From NCBI RefSeq assembly GCF_011045125.1, contig NZ_JAAKZF010000019.1:18828-82827 (forward strand): 64,000 nucleotides of DNA. The letters are read 5' to 3'. Numbering within the stretch: the first letter of the stretch is position 1; each line of letters begins with the position of its first letter. The position numbers and the translations under genes were made by a program. This document shows positions 51,122 through 59,853 of the stretch, piece by piece. The DNA comes from Allomesorhizobium camelthorni (GTDB lineage: Bacteria > Pseudomonadota > Alphaproteobacteria > Rhizobiales > Rhizobiaceae). The notes under the pieces are model-generated. The model did not search any database and was not told the origin of the DNA. It was given only the letters and a program-made list of their open reading frames with translations.

Positions 51122-52501
51122 TTACGCCACTTCGCGGCGCGCCTCCGGCTCCGCCATCGCGCCGTTGCGGCGCACGGAATCGCCGCGGCCGACCGCGTAG
51201 TAGAGCAGGCCGTGGCGGCGAACGTCTTCCGGTTCATAGAGATTGCGCCCGTCGACGATGACCGGGCTTTTGAGATTGGCTTTCAGCCAGGCGAAATCGA
51301 CCACCCGGAACTGCTTCCATTCGGTGCAGATCACAAGCGCATCGGCGCCGGCGGCGGCCTCAAGATGGCCCGAGGCGAGGGACAGGTCGAGACGCTCGCC
51401 ATAGTGCCGCCGCGCCTCCGTCACCGCTTCCGGATCGAAAGCGCGGACGCTGGCGCCGGCCTCCCACAGCGCTTCCATCAGCGTCCGACTCGGCGCGTCG
51501 CGCATGTCGTCGGTGTTGGGTTTGAACGCCAATCCCCACAGAGCGATGGTGCGGTCCTTGAGATCGCCGTCGAAAGCCTGCTCCAGCTTGCGGAAGAGCA
51601 CGCCCTTCTGCGCATTGTTGACGCGCTCCACCGCCTCCATGAGTTCCGCCCTGAACCCCGCTTCTTCCGCCGTGTGCGCCAGAGCGCGCACATCCTTGGG
51701 GAAGCATGAACCGCCATAGCCGCAGCCTGGATAGATGAACTGATAGCCGATGCGCGGATCGGAGCCGATGCCCTGGCGCACCTCCTCGATGTCGGCGCCC
51801 AGCCGTTCGGCGATGTTGGCCATCTCGTTCATGAAGCTGATCTTGGTCGCCAGCATGGCGTTGGCCGCGTATTTGGTCAGCTCCGCGGAGCGGACATCCA
51901 TGCTGATCAGCTTGTCGTGGTTGCGGTTGTAAGGCGCGTAGCACTCCTGCAGTTTCTTGCGGACCGCTTCCTTCTCCGAACCGATGATGATGCGGGCAGG
52001 CTTGGTGAAGTCTTCGATGGCGCTGCCTTCCTTGAGGAATTCGGGGTTGGAGCAGACATCGAACGCATGCGTCGCGCCGCGCCTTGCTATCGCGGCAGCG
52101 ATCACCGCCTCGACCCGGTCCGCGGTTCCGACCGGCACGGTCGATTTCCCGACCACGATCTTGTAGCCGTCGATATGCTCGCCGATCGTTTCGGCCACCG
52201 TTAGAACGTGGCTCAAATCAGCCGAGCCATTGTGCTGGGGCGGCGTGCCGACTGCGATGAAGATCAGGTCGGCGAAGCGCACGCCGGCCGGCGCGTCGGT
52301 CGAGAATTTCAGCCGCCCCGCCTCGGCGTTGCGCACGACCATCTCGCGAAGGCCGGGCTCGAAGATCGGCACCCTGCCCTCTTTCAGCATCGCGATCCGC
52401 CCCGCATCGACATCGATACAGAGCACCTCATGGCCGACATCGGCGAAGCAGGCTCCCGTAACCAGGCCGACATAGCCTGTCCCGAAGATGCTAAGTTTCA
52501 T
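51122..52501 (-). CDS. ugd: UDP-glucose 6-dehydrogenase
   Basis: 459 residues. Cytoplasmic NAD-dependent four-electron oxidation of UDP-glucose to UDP-glucuronate. N-terminal Rossmann site [16 protein letters not shown], the VGTPP and [11 protein letters not shown] segments, [11 protein letters not shown], and the nucleophile Cys266 in [10 protein letters not shown] are all present; the C-terminal UDP-binding domain has [16 protein letters not shown] and VDGRNLY. The final 15 residues are charged and family-specific. UDP-glucuronate is the usual donor for acidic exopolysaccharides, so the gene fits the neighbouring polysaccharide region, although it is transcribed alone. Confidence 0.95.
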   Translation of the reverse strand: MKLSIFGTGYVGLVTGACFADVGHEVLCIDVDAGRIAMLKEGRVPIFEPGLREMVVRNAEAGRLKFSTDAPAGVRFADLIFIAVGTPPQHNGSADLSHVLTVAETIGEHIDGYKIVVGKSTVPVGTADRVEAVIAAAIARRGATHAFDVCSNPEFLKEGSAIEDFTKPARIIIGSEKEAVRKKLQECYAPYNRNHDKLISMDVRSAELTKYAANAMLATKISFMNEMANIAERLGADIEEVRQGIGSDPRIGYQFIYPGCGYGGSCFPKDVRALAHTAEEAGFRAELMEAVERVNNAQKGVLFRKLEQAFDGDLKDRTIALWGLAFKPNTDDMRDAPSRTLMEALWEAGASVRAFDPEAVTEARRHYGERLDLSLASGHLEAAAGADALVICTEWKQFRVVDFAWLKANLKSPVIVDGRNLYEPEDVRRHGLLYYAVGRGDSVRRNGAMAEPEARREVA

Positions 52502-52631
52502 ACGGGTATCCCTCGAATGGTTCGATGCAGCGGGGGCAGCAAGACTTCAATACAGGCTGCCGAGCGCAATGTTAACCCGCCCGTTCCACTGCCAGGCGCC
52601 GTGGAAGGCCATCAGCTCGACGAATTTTCAG

Positions 52632-52662
52632 CCCGGAAACGGCCGACTGGCCTTGTTCCGGG
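52632..52662. terminator. Nested hairpin downstream of the DHDPS-family gene
   Basis: CCCGGAA (52632-52638) pairs with TTCCGGG (52656-52662), and GGCC (52641-52644) pairs with GGCC (52649-52652) inside it. It lies 44 bases past the DHDPS-family stop on the minus strand and upstream of ugd. Only a short A/T-mixed stretch follows, so intrinsic termination is possible but weakly supported. Confidence 0.4.
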
Positions 52663-52705
52663 GGTTTCGGCGTCGAACTGCCGGGCGCGCTCCAGCGAAG
52701 ATGAA

Positions 52706-53614
52706 TCAGGCTGCGGCCGACGAAATCAATCCAGTCGAACGGAGGCTTTCGCGCAACGCCTCGACCTGGCTGGACGAAAGGCTGTTGAGCGGCGGCATGA
52801 CGCGGTTCCAGCCGGAATCGCCGGTGAGCAGCCCCAGCGCAGCCTTGACCGAGGCAACCAGCGGAAATCTGGCGATCGCGGCGCGGATTTCGACGGCGGC
52901 CGCGAGCCCCTGCGATTTCGCAATCCCCTCGCCGCTCCAGCAAAGCTGGGCAAACCGGCCGGTGACATTGGCGGTGGCCGAAATGCACCCGGCGAAGCCG
53001 AGTTCGGCGGCGCGGCCGAGTGAGGCTTCCGCGCTCGGGAATACGTCGAAGCCCGGCAAGCGCCTGACAAGATCGGCTGAATAGTCGAGATCGCCGGAAC
53101 TGTCCTTCAGTCCTACCAAAGTGCCGGGCAGCATGTCGCGCAACCGGGCCACCACATCGGCAGAATAGGGTACGCCGGAATTGGCCGGGAAATGATAGAG
53201 GTAGAGGTTCAGCCCGTCGGCGCCGACGCGGCGAACGAGCGTCTCGACATAGGCGACGAGGCCATCCTCGTCGATGCCCTTGTAGTAGAAGGGCGGCAGG
53301 AGCAGCGCCCCGGCAAAACCGAGCTTCCTGGCCTCTGCCGTCAGGCACACGGCATCGTCCAGCGCCGCAGCGCCGGTGCCGACCATGAAGCGGTCGAGCG
53401 GCAGCCCGCCATTGGCCACCGCTCGCATCGCCTCGATCCTCTGCCCGGCCGAGAACGATGTCGCCTCGCCCGTCGTGCCGAGGAGATTGATGCCGTCGCA
53501 GCCGCCTTCGCCGAGCAGCCAGCCGCAATGGCTAACGAGACGATCGAGATCTATCGACAGATCGGCGGCGAGCGGTGTCGCCGCCGCGGCGATCACGCCC
53601 TTAAGCTTGGTCAT
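52706..53614 (-). CDS. Dihydrodipicolinate synthase/N-acetylneuraminate lyase family protein
   Basis: 302 residues, TIM barrel class I aldolase/dehydratase. The Schiff-base Lys170 is in LVGLKDSSGD, the catalytic Tyr in LYLYHFPANSG, and the carboxylate-binding GTTGE motif in LLGTTGEATS. The position in a sugar-acid locus, not with lysine genes, argues for an aldolase or dehydratase acting on a 2-keto acid or sugar acid rather than DapA. Good start ATG 53614. It is separated by 138 bases from the kinase gene upstream; that gap holds a small GTGGT-GTAAA-ACCAC hairpin at 53659-53673. Confidence 0.85.
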   Translation of the reverse strand: MTKLKGVIAAAATPLAADLSIDLDRLVSHCGWLLGEGGCDGINLLGTTGEATSFSAGQRIEAMRAVANGGLPLDRFMVGTGAAALDDAVCLTAEARKLGFAGALLLPPFYYKGIDEDGLVAYVETLVRRVGADGLNLYLYHFPANSGVPYSADVVARLRDMLPGTLVGLKDSSGDLDYSADLVRRLPGFDVFPSAEASLGRAAELGFAGCISATANVTGRFAQLCWSGEGIAKSQGLAAAVEIRAAIARFPLVASVKAALGLLTGDSGWNRVMPPLNSLSSSQVEALRESLRSTGLISSAAA

Positions 53615-53752
53615 GCGGCACTCCTGGGATTTATGGCAGCGTTTAAGCGGTTTTCACCGTGGTGTAAAACCACCGCGGCGTTGGGGCATGCTCGCGCGGC
53701 CTGGCTGCGGCTTCAGCGCCGTCCGACAGCGTCCAGGCAGCGGCGTTCTGGT

Positions 53753-55048
53753 TCAAGCGAGACCGCCAGCCCGGAAGAACGTGGCGAAGCGATTGAAAAT
53801 GTCGGGTTGCCCGACCTGGCCGCCTTTGAGGAGCAGGACCATCCCATCGCGAGCCGCCAAGGACGAATGGCTTGCGCATAGGGCCACGCCGGGATCCAGC
53901 CGGTGGAGGAAGGCAAGGCTCTCGAAACCGAGCCGATGGACGACGACGCTCGATGTGTCGCCGCCGGCGACGCCGAGCGCGCGGACCGGATGGCGGTCGA
54001 AGACGGCGGCGGCGAGCGTGGCGAGACGGTCGGCCAGTTCGCCGCCGGTCAGGCGGTAGTCCTCGTCGGGGAGGAGATGGAGAAGCACGTTGCTGCCCTG
54101 CGCCAGCCGGGATACCGCCTGTGCGGCCAGATCCTGTACGCCGGCGCTAGCAAGGTCGGCGCGGCGGATCGGAATGCGATGGAAAAGCCGCGCGGCGTCG
54201 ACCTGGGCGGCTGTCACCGCCGAGCGGCTGCCCGCGAGCACGAGGCACGGGCCGCCGGTTGAAATCGTCGAAGCGGACGAGGGCTGCGAAGCATCAGTTG
54301 TCGGATGAGCGGAACCTGCGATGAAAGCCTCGGCGACACTGCTTGCGCCGACGACGAGCAATGGACGACCGCTGACCTCGAGGCTCTGCAAGGCTTTGCC
54401 GATCCGGTTGACATCGGACTGCGCTGCGGCGTCGAAGAGTATGCGCGGGCGTGGGGCTGCCAGATGCGCCGACAGGCGCGCGGTAAGCCCGTCGCCAAGG
54501 ACAGGCCAGGCTTCGAGCGCCAATCCGTCCAGCCCCTGGGCGGCGAGATGGACGCGCAGGTCCGCCTCGGCCATCGGCGTCACGGGATGGCGGCTCATCA
54601 CCGGGTGGCGGTCGATGCGGTGGACTCCGCCGTCCGGCCCGCGTGCGAACAGATTGCCGAAGAGGCAATACCGGCCGAGGCTGGGCTGGCCGCCGACGAT
54701 GACCGTGAGCGCCGGGTCGAGATGGCGTTCGAGCGCGAGGACGGCTGCGCCGATGCTGCCGACGGTCGGCGACGAATCGAACGTGGAACAGATCTTGTAA
54801 TGGATGATGCGCGGCGATAGCGCCGCAACGGTCTCTGCCAGCGCGTCGATCCGGTCCGTGATCTGTTGGGGCGGCAGGGCGCGCAGGTCGGTGGCGAGGC
54901 CTACCGCACCGAGCCGCTCGGCAGAGACGGCAACGGGATTTGGCGGATGCAGGAAGAGGCGGACGCGGTGTCCGGCCTCGGCCAACGTCGCCAGCGTGTC
55001 GGACGCGCCGGTGAAGTCGTCTCCGATGAAGAGGTAGTCGATCGCCAT
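53753..55048 (-). CDS. Four-carbon acid sugar kinase (DUF1537/OtnK family)
   Basis: 431 residues from ATG 55048; the frame is open 11 codons further. N-terminal substrate domain begins YLFIGDDFTGASDTLATLAE, the family's DD(F/L)TGA motif, with KICSTFDSSPTVGSIGAA typical of the substrate side. C-terminal nucleotide domain has GVAGGDTSSVVVHRLG and HSSLAARDGMVLLLKGGQVG, the glycine-rich ATP loop. Characterised members phosphorylate four-carbon or branched acid sugars such as erythronate, denatonate-type acids or 3-oxo-isoapionate. It starts 1 base after the RuBisCO-like stop, so the two enzymes act in sequence. Confidence 0.9.
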   Translation of the reverse strand: MAIDYLFIGDDFTGASDTLATLAEAGHRVRLFLHPPNPVAVSAERLGAVGLATDLRALPPQQITDRIDALAETVAALSPRIIHYKICSTFDSSPTVGSIGAAVLALERHLDPALTVIVGGQPSLGRYCLFGNLFARGPDGGVHRIDRHPVMSRHPVTPMAEADLRVHLAAQGLDGLALEAWPVLGDGLTARLSAHLAAPRPRILFDAAAQSDVNRIGKALQSLEVSGRPLLVVGASSVAEAFIAGSAHPTTDASQPSSASTISTGGPCLVLAGSRSAVTAAQVDAARLFHRIPIRRADLASAGVQDLAAQAVSRLAQGSNVLLHLLPDEDYRLTGGELADRLATLAAAVFDRHPVRALGVAGGDTSSVVVHRLGFESLAFLHRLDPGVALCASHSSLAARDGMVLLLKGGQVGQPDIFNRFATFFRAGGLA

Positions 55049-55049
55049 G

Positions 55050-56324
55050 TCAGCGACCGAAGAAGGAGAGCGCGGCGGCAAGCTCCGGCCGTGTCGCGGC
55101 CGCGGCTGCGAGATCGCGGTCCTCGGCGACCGCTTCCCAGGCCTGTCTCAGGCTCGCGACGCCGGCTGCCGGCCCATCCGGATGGGCCAGGATGCCGCCG
55201 CCAGCGAGGAACATGAAATCGGCCGAGCCGGCCGCCTCGCATGTGCGCGGCAATGTGCCGGACCACTGGCCGGAGGAGAAGACCGGCAGCACCGCATCCA
55301 AAGCATCGGGCGCATCCGCCGCGAGCGGCTTCAGGCAGCGCCTGGCCGCCGCCTCCACCTCTTCGGCGGCGTCGGAGAATTTTCCGCCGATGCCGTGCAC
55401 ATGCATGTGGTCGATGCCGGCCAGCCGGTAGAGCGCCTGATAAGCGTCGAAGCCGATGCCGAGCGCCGGATGCCGGCCAAAGGCGCCATATCCGTTGCGA
55501 TGGCCGTGAAGCGCAAGCGGCGTTGCGCGGCGCAGCGTCTGGACGCCGGACAGACCGCACCAGTTGAGGCTCACCATCACGCAAGATCCCTCTTCCCGCT
55601 CCACCAGTTCGGCGTGGCGGCGCATCGCGTCGGTCTCGTCGGTGACGTTGAAGGCCACCATCACGTCGCGGCCGGTGCGGTCGCGATAGGCTCGTATCTT
55701 GGCCATGACCGCCGGCACGCGCAGGTGAAGCGGCGCGTGATCCGGGTCGGCGCAGATCTCGTCGTCTTTGATGAAATCGACGCCGGCCTCGCAAAGAAGC
55801 GCGACAAGGTCGGCGATCTGATCCGCCGACATGCCGACATTCGGCTTGATGATCGTGCCGAAGAAGGGACGGCCGTGGACGTTCAGCCGCTCGCGCGTGC
55901 CTGCGACACCGAGCGCGGGCAGTTCGAAGCGCATGCGGTAGTCCTGCGGGATATCGACATTGAGCAGCTTCAGACCCGTGACCTCGCCGAGGTCGTAGAG
56001 GTTGCCGGCTACCGTCGCGGCGAGAGTCGGAAGGTTCGCGCCGATGTTGGCGGCCGGAAAGGCCACGCGGACGCGCGCCCTGCGCCACGGTCCCGTCGCG
56101 CGCTGGCGTTCCAACCAGGCGCTGGAAAGGCTCGGCGCGTTTGCCGGCTCCAGTTCCTCGACCGAGAGCACTTCCGCCGCCGCGCGCCGGCGCAGTTCGT
56201 CGGTTTCGCCGGCGACGCGCACGAAGGTGCCGCTGCTCTGTTCTCCCGCCATGATCGCCGCTACCGCCGCGGGTTCAAGCGGCGTCTCGATCAGGTAGGT
56301 GGCTTCGATCGTTGCGGGCTTCAT
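55050..56324 (-). CDS. RuBisCO-like protein (form IV type)
   Basis: 424 residues, N-terminal domain plus TIM barrel. Catalytic landmarks: GTIIKPNVG (Lys160 kept; Asn162 where true RuBisCO has Lys), FIKDDEICA (carbamylated Lys186, metal ligands Asp188 and Glu189 kept), HMHVHGIGGKFSD (loop 6 Lys kept), VFSSGQWSG and AGGGILAHPDG (phosphate loops). The core chemistry of enolising a phosphorylated keto sugar is thus plausible, but CO2 fixation is not. The DUF1537 kinase directly downstream matches the published pairing of OiaK and OiaX in D-apionate breakdown, which is the best-known precedent. Confidence 0.92.
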   Translation of the reverse strand: MKPATIEATYLIETPLEPAAVAAIMAGEQSSGTFVRVAGETDELRRRAAAEVLSVEELEPANAPSLSSAWLERQRATGPWRRARVRVAFPAANIGANLPTLAATVAGNLYDLGEVTGLKLLNVDIPQDYRMRFELPALGVAGTRERLNVHGRPFFGTIIKPNVGMSADQIADLVALLCEAGVDFIKDDEICADPDHAPLHLRVPAVMAKIRAYRDRTGRDVMVAFNVTDETDAMRRHAELVEREEGSCVMVSLNWCGLSGVQTLRRATPLALHGHRNGYGAFGRHPALGIGFDAYQALYRLAGIDHMHVHGIGGKFSDAAEEVEAAARRCLKPLAADAPDALDAVLPVFSSGQWSGTLPRTCEAAGSADFMFLAGGGILAHPDGPAAGVASLRQAWEAVAEDRDLAAAAATRPELAAALSFFGR

Positions 56325-56331
56325 CTTTGCC

Positions 56332-56871
56332 TCAGATCGCCGAAAGGTCGGGGAAAGGCCGTACAGGGTCCTTCCCGTTCCAATCCTGCGCCGCCTCTCG
56401 GATCATGTCGAACATGCGCCCTTTCGGCCCCAGCACCTCCGAGAGTTCGATCACCGTGCCGGGGTGCGCTTCCCGGTCGAAATAGCAGAAGCGGCCGTTC
56501 GCGCCGACCTTGCCGCTCATCTTGCGGCGAAAACCCCGAGCTTCCATGCGCGCCAGATCAGCGTCATAGGTTTGCGTCCAGTAGGCGACGTGCTGCAGGC
56601 CGCGATGGCCGGCGCGCATGAAATCGCGATACATCGACGGCGCGTCGTTGCGCGTCTGGATCAGCTCGACCTGGAGCGGACCGCTGTTGGCCAGCGCGAC
56701 CGAATTGTGGACCTCGTAGGACTTGTCCTCGTAGCGATAATCCTCGATGGGCACTTTCGGATTGTAGAACCAGGGGCCGACGCCCATCACCTCGTGCCAG
56801 TGGGCCATGGCGGCCTCGATGTCGTCGACCACGTAGCCGAGCTGACGGATCGGGCCTAGAAACCTGCTCAT
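56332..56871 (-). CDS. VOC-superfamily (glyoxalase/dioxygenase-fold) protein
   Basis: 179 residues, one vicinal-oxygen-chelate unit pair: QLGYVVDDIEAAMAHWHEVM (first beta-alpha unit with GPWFYNP), LQVELIQTRNDAPSMYRDF, HRGLQHVAYWTQTYDADLAR (second unit, metal His) and GTVIELSEVL (metal Glu). Most like methylmalonyl-CoA-epimerase/lactoylglutathione-lyase-type members by eye. Reaction unknown; in this operon it could epimerise or isomerise a keto-acid sugar before or after the RuBisCO-like step. AGGA precedes the ATG and its stop is 7 bases before the RuBisCO-like gene. Confidence 0.85.
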   Translation of the reverse strand: MSRFLGPIRQLGYVVDDIEAAMAHWHEVMGVGPWFYNPKVPIEDYRYEDKSYEVHNSVALANSGPLQVELIQTRNDAPSMYRDFMRAGHRGLQHVAYWTQTYDADLARMEARGFRRKMSGKVGANGRFCYFDREAHPGTVIELSEVLGPKGRMFDMIREAAQDWNGKDPVRPFPDLSAI

Positions 56872-56879
56872 GTGAAATC

Positions 56880-58157
56880 CTATTGCGTGATGAGTTTGGG
56901 CAGCCAGGTCGACACCGCGGGAACGGCGGAAACGACCAGCAGCGAGAGGATCAGCGGGATGAAGAAAGGCAGCACGCCGCGAATGACGGAATGCACCGGC
57001 ATCTTTGCGACGATCGATACCATGTAGAGGCTCATGCCGACCGGCGGCGTCAGCAGGCCGATCATCAGGTTGAGCACGAAGACGATGCCGAGCTGCAGCG
57101 GATCGACTCCCGCTGCATGCAAAGCGGGCGCGACGATCGGGGCGATGATCAGGATGGCGGCGATCGATTCCAGGAACATGCCGACGATCAGCAGAAGGAT
57201 GTTAACCAGCAGGAGCAGGACGAAGGGATTGTCGGAGAGGCCGAGCAGAAATGCGCCAGCCCTTGCAGGCACCTGGTCGAGCGTCAGCACCCAGGCGAAT
57301 ACGGCGGCCGTCGACACGATGAAGAGGATGCCTGAAGTCGCCTCGACCGTCTCGCGCAGGCTCTCCCAGACCGCCCGCCATGTCAGCGTGCGGTAGATTC
57401 CGAAGCCGATCGCCAGCGCGTAGGCGACCGTGACGCCCGCGACCTCCGTCGGGCCGAAATAGCCGCTCAACAGTCCGCCGATCAGGAGCACCGGCGCAAG
57501 CAGCGCGGGGAAGGAGATCACCGCCTTCTTCGCCACGGCGCGCAGCGACGGGCTTACCGTGTCGCGCGGCAGGTCGTAAAGCCGCGCCATGACCGCGACC
57601 TGCGCCATCAGAAAAAAGGTGATGATCAGCGCCGGCACGATGCCGGCGACGAGAAGCTGGACGGCCGAGACGTTGGTGACGCTGGCATAGATGATGATCG
57701 GGATGGAAGGTGGAAAGATCGGGCCGATGGTGGCGGCGGCGATCGTGATGCCGGCCGCGAAGCTCTTGCGGTAGCCCTGCCCGGTCATCTGGTCGATCTG
57801 GATCTTGCCGAGCGCGCCTATGTCGGCAAGAGCCGCGCCCGACACGCCGGAGAAGATCAGGCTGACCAGGATCGACACCTGCGCCACCGCGCCGCGGATG
57901 CGGCCGACCACGAGCCGGACGAGATCGAAAATGTGCGTCGTCACGCCGATCGCGTTGAGCAGGCTCGCGGCGAGGATGAAGAGCGGCACGGCCAGCAGCG
58001 GCGTGGAATCGAGCGCATTGACCGCCCGCTGCGCCAGCACGTGAATGGGAAGGTCGAAGGCGATGATGGCGACGCCGGACGCGAGGCCGAGCGCTACGGC
58101 GATCGGCGCGCCGGCAATCAGCGCCGCCAGGAAAACAAGGACGAGAACCAGGCTCAT
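56880..58157 (-). CDS. dctM: TRAP transporter large permease (DctM family)
   Basis: 425 residues with about 12 membrane helices. Ion-coupled permease of a tripartite TRAP importer. Family marks: LVLVLVFLAALIAGAPIAVA, LLAVPLFILAASLL, SLIFSGVSGAALADIGALG, GYRKSFAAGITIAAATIGPI FPPS region, and GLLTPPVGMSLYM near the end. It overlaps the small permease gene by 4 bases (ATGA). Followed after 8 bases by the VOC gene, so transport and catabolism share a transcript. Confidence 0.94.
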   Translation of the reverse strand: MSLVLVLVFLAALIAGAPIAVALGLASGVAIIAFDLPIHVLAQRAVNALDSTPLLAVPLFILAASLLNAIGVTTHIFDLVRLVVGRIRGAVAQVSILVSLIFSGVSGAALADIGALGKIQIDQMTGQGYRKSFAAGITIAAATIGPIFPPSIPIIIYASVTNVSAVQLLVAGIVPALIITFFLMAQVAVMARLYDLPRDTVSPSLRAVAKKAVISFPALLAPVLLIGGLLSGYFGPTEVAGVTVAYALAIGFGIYRTLTWRAVWESLRETVEATSGILFIVSTAAVFAWVLTLDQVPARAGAFLLGLSDNPFVLLLLVNILLLIVGMFLESIAAILIIAPIVAPALHAAGVDPLQLGIVFVLNLMIGLLTPPVGMSLYMVSIVAKMPVHSVIRGVLPFFIPLILSLLVVSAVPAVSTWLPKLITQ

Positions 58158-58675
58158 AGCACGGAAATTTCCGGACGCGACGGCTCTCCGCCACGCAGGA
58201 GCGTGGCCAGACGGAGCAGCGTCGCGAGCGCCAGCAGGGCGAAACCGATGACCGCGGGGGCGTAAACGAACCAGTTGGATATGCCCATGGCGGGCGTCGC
58301 AAACTTGCCGGCCCGAGGGAGAAACGCCTGCAGCCCGTAGAGCGCCAGGACGCAGAAAGCCAACACTATGACCTCCGCCGCGAACAGGAATACACGCCTT
58401 GCACGTGGCGGCAGGAGCATCGGCACCATGTCGACCGCGACGTGCTGGCCGCGCAAAGCCAGCAGCGGCACGCACAGGAAGACGAGTGCAATGCCGCTGA
58501 TGCGGGCCAGTTCGTCAGCCCACGGCATGCCGAGGTCGAAGACGTTGCGGCCGACCACTTGCGCCACGATGAGAACGCTCATCAGCGCAAGGAACAGGAT
58601 GGCGACCGTGCGACAGGCGAGCGCGACCTTTTCCAATGCCCTGCTGCCCGCGCCGGGGGCCGCGATCCTGCTCAT
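58154..58675 (-). CDS. dctQ: TRAP transporter small permease (DctQ family)
   Basis: 173 residues, four membrane helices (AILFLALMSVLIVAQVVGR, then GIALVFLCVPLLALRGQHVA, FLFAAEVIVLAFCVLALYG and VYAPAVIGFALLALATLLR). The WADELARISGI motif after helix 1 is characteristic of DctQ. ATG 58675 preferred over GTG 58690 because it has the purine-rich GGGGCGGG upstream and a normal N terminus. Coupled to dctM. Confidence 0.92.
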   Translation of the reverse strand: MSRIAAPGAGSRALEKVALACRTVAILFLALMSVLIVAQVVGRNVFDLGMPWADELARISGIALVFLCVPLLALRGQHVAVDMVPMLLPPRARRVFLFAAEVIVLAFCVLALYGLQAFLPRAGKFATPAMGISNWFVYAPAVIGFALLALATLLRLATLLRGGEPSRPEISVL

Positions 58676-58702
58676 ATCAGCCCGCCCCACCCTCGTGCTC
58701 GA

Positions 58703-59716
58703 TCAGGCGATCGCCTTGATCTTCTCGTAGAGCCCGCCGTACTTCTCGCCGAAGCGCTCTTCGACCAGCTTGCTCACAGACGCCTGGAATGCCGCGACGT
58801 CCAAGCCATCCTCCGGGCCGATCACGGTCATACCCTTGTCGCGCAGGGCCTGCGTGTCCTTTTCCTCATTCTCCTGGATGGCCTTTGTAGCGCGATCGCG
58901 GATCTCGAGCGAGGCGGCGGCGACAGCTTCCTTCTGCGCATCCGACAATCCCTGCCAGGCGTCTTCGTTCATCACGACGACTTCGGCATTAGACATGTGC
59001 CCGGTCAGCATAAGGTGCGACTGCACCTCATAAAGCTTGACGTTCAGGACCACGTTGACCGGGTTCTCCTGCCCGGCGACGACGCCGGTGGCCAGCGCGG
59101 TCGGCACTTCCGACCAGTCGACCGGCACGGCCGCTGCGCCCATGCCCTCGACGGCGGTGGTGTAGATCGGGAACGGCACGGCACGGATCTTCTCGCCTGC
59201 GAGGTCGGATGGCTTGTAGATCGCCTTGTTGGCGGTGAGGTTCCGGCGGCCGAAATAATGCGCGTAGATGACCCGCACATTGGCCGCTTCAATCAGGCCG
59301 GTGTTCAGCTCCTGCATTACCGGCGAGTTGATGTCCATGACCTTCATGAGGTGATCGACGTCGCGGTAGAGGTAGGGTGTGTCGAGCGCCGCGAACGGTT
59401 CGTAGAGCGAACCGATGCCGCCGGCGGTATTGTGCGAAAAGGCGATCGTGCCGAGCGATACGGCTTCCGCCAGTTCCTGGAGCTTGCCAAGCTGCGAGGC
59501 TGGGAAGACCTGGACGGCCAGGTCGCCGCCCGAATGCTTGCCGACCGCCTCGGCGAACCAATAGGCCTGCGCGCCGGCGACGCTCGCTGGTTCGTTGTTG
59601 TGGCCATAACGCAGCGTGACCGACTGCGCCCGCGCGAGGCGTGGCATCATTATGGCGGCGCCAGCGCCAAGTCCCAGCGCCAGCGCGCCGCGGCGGGTAA
59701 TCCCGATTGAATTCAT
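58703..59716 (-). CDS. dctP: TRAP transporter substrate-binding protein (DctP family)
   Basis: 337 residues, periplasmic, with a twin-arginine signal peptide (ITRRGALALGLGAGAAIMMP, cleavage near RARAQ). DctP fold marks: LRYGHNNEPASVAGAQAYWF, VQVFPASQLGKLQELAEAVS and the carboxylate-binding region around YFGRRNLTANKAIYKPSDLA, which carries the conserved Arg, then ENPVNVV. GGGAGGA lies 6 bases before the ATG. The ligand is expected to be a sugar acid given the locus. First gene of the operon; divergent from the LacI-type gene. Confidence 0.93.
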   Translation of the reverse strand: MNSIGITRRGALALGLGAGAAIMMPRLARAQSVTLRYGHNNEPASVAGAQAYWFAEAVGKHSGGDLAVQVFPASQLGKLQELAEAVSLGTIAFSHNTAGGIGSLYEPFAALDTPYLYRDVDHLMKVMDINSPVMQELNTGLIEAANVRVIYAHYFGRRNLTANKAIYKPSDLAGEKIRAVPFPIYTTAVEGMGAAAVPVDWSEVPTALATGVVAGQENPVNVVLNVKLYEVQSHLMLTGHMSNAEVVVMNEDAWQGLSDAQKEAVAAASLEIRDRATKAIQENEEKDTQALRDKGMTVIGPEDGLDVAAFQASVSKLVEERFGEKYGGLYEKIKAIA

Positions 59717-59728
59717 CACATCCTCCCA

Positions 59729-59853
59729 TGACGTGTTTTGACGTAACCAAGGGCAGCGATACGCTCTTATTCTCCTCTGTCGCTGCGCCTCTTGACACAA
59801 GGCTAGGAAGTGCAATGCTTCAGGTCAAATGTTTACTTTTGAGGTATTTTGAA
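59729..59853. promoter_or_regulatory. Divergent regulatory region between dctP and the LacI-type gene
   Basis: The 137-base spacer holds TGACGT twice with a 10-base period (59729-59734, 59739-59744), TTGACA (59792-59797) as a possible -35 box without a clear -10, and TCAAA-N8-TTTGA (about 59824-59841). These are candidate operator and promoter parts for control of both directions by the LacI-type protein; none is a convincing LacI palindrome on its own. Confidence 0.4.

Noticed and set aside
52706..53614. DapA for lysine synthesis
   Set aside because: It is placed in a sugar-acid locus with TRAP transport and a RuBisCO-like protein; the family includes many aldolases and dehydratases, so a lysine role is not supported.
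55050..56324. A true RuBisCO large subunit giving CO2 fixation
   Set aside because: The KPK active-site motif has Asn in place of the second Lys, no small subunit or phosphoribulokinase gene is near, and the context is catabolic.
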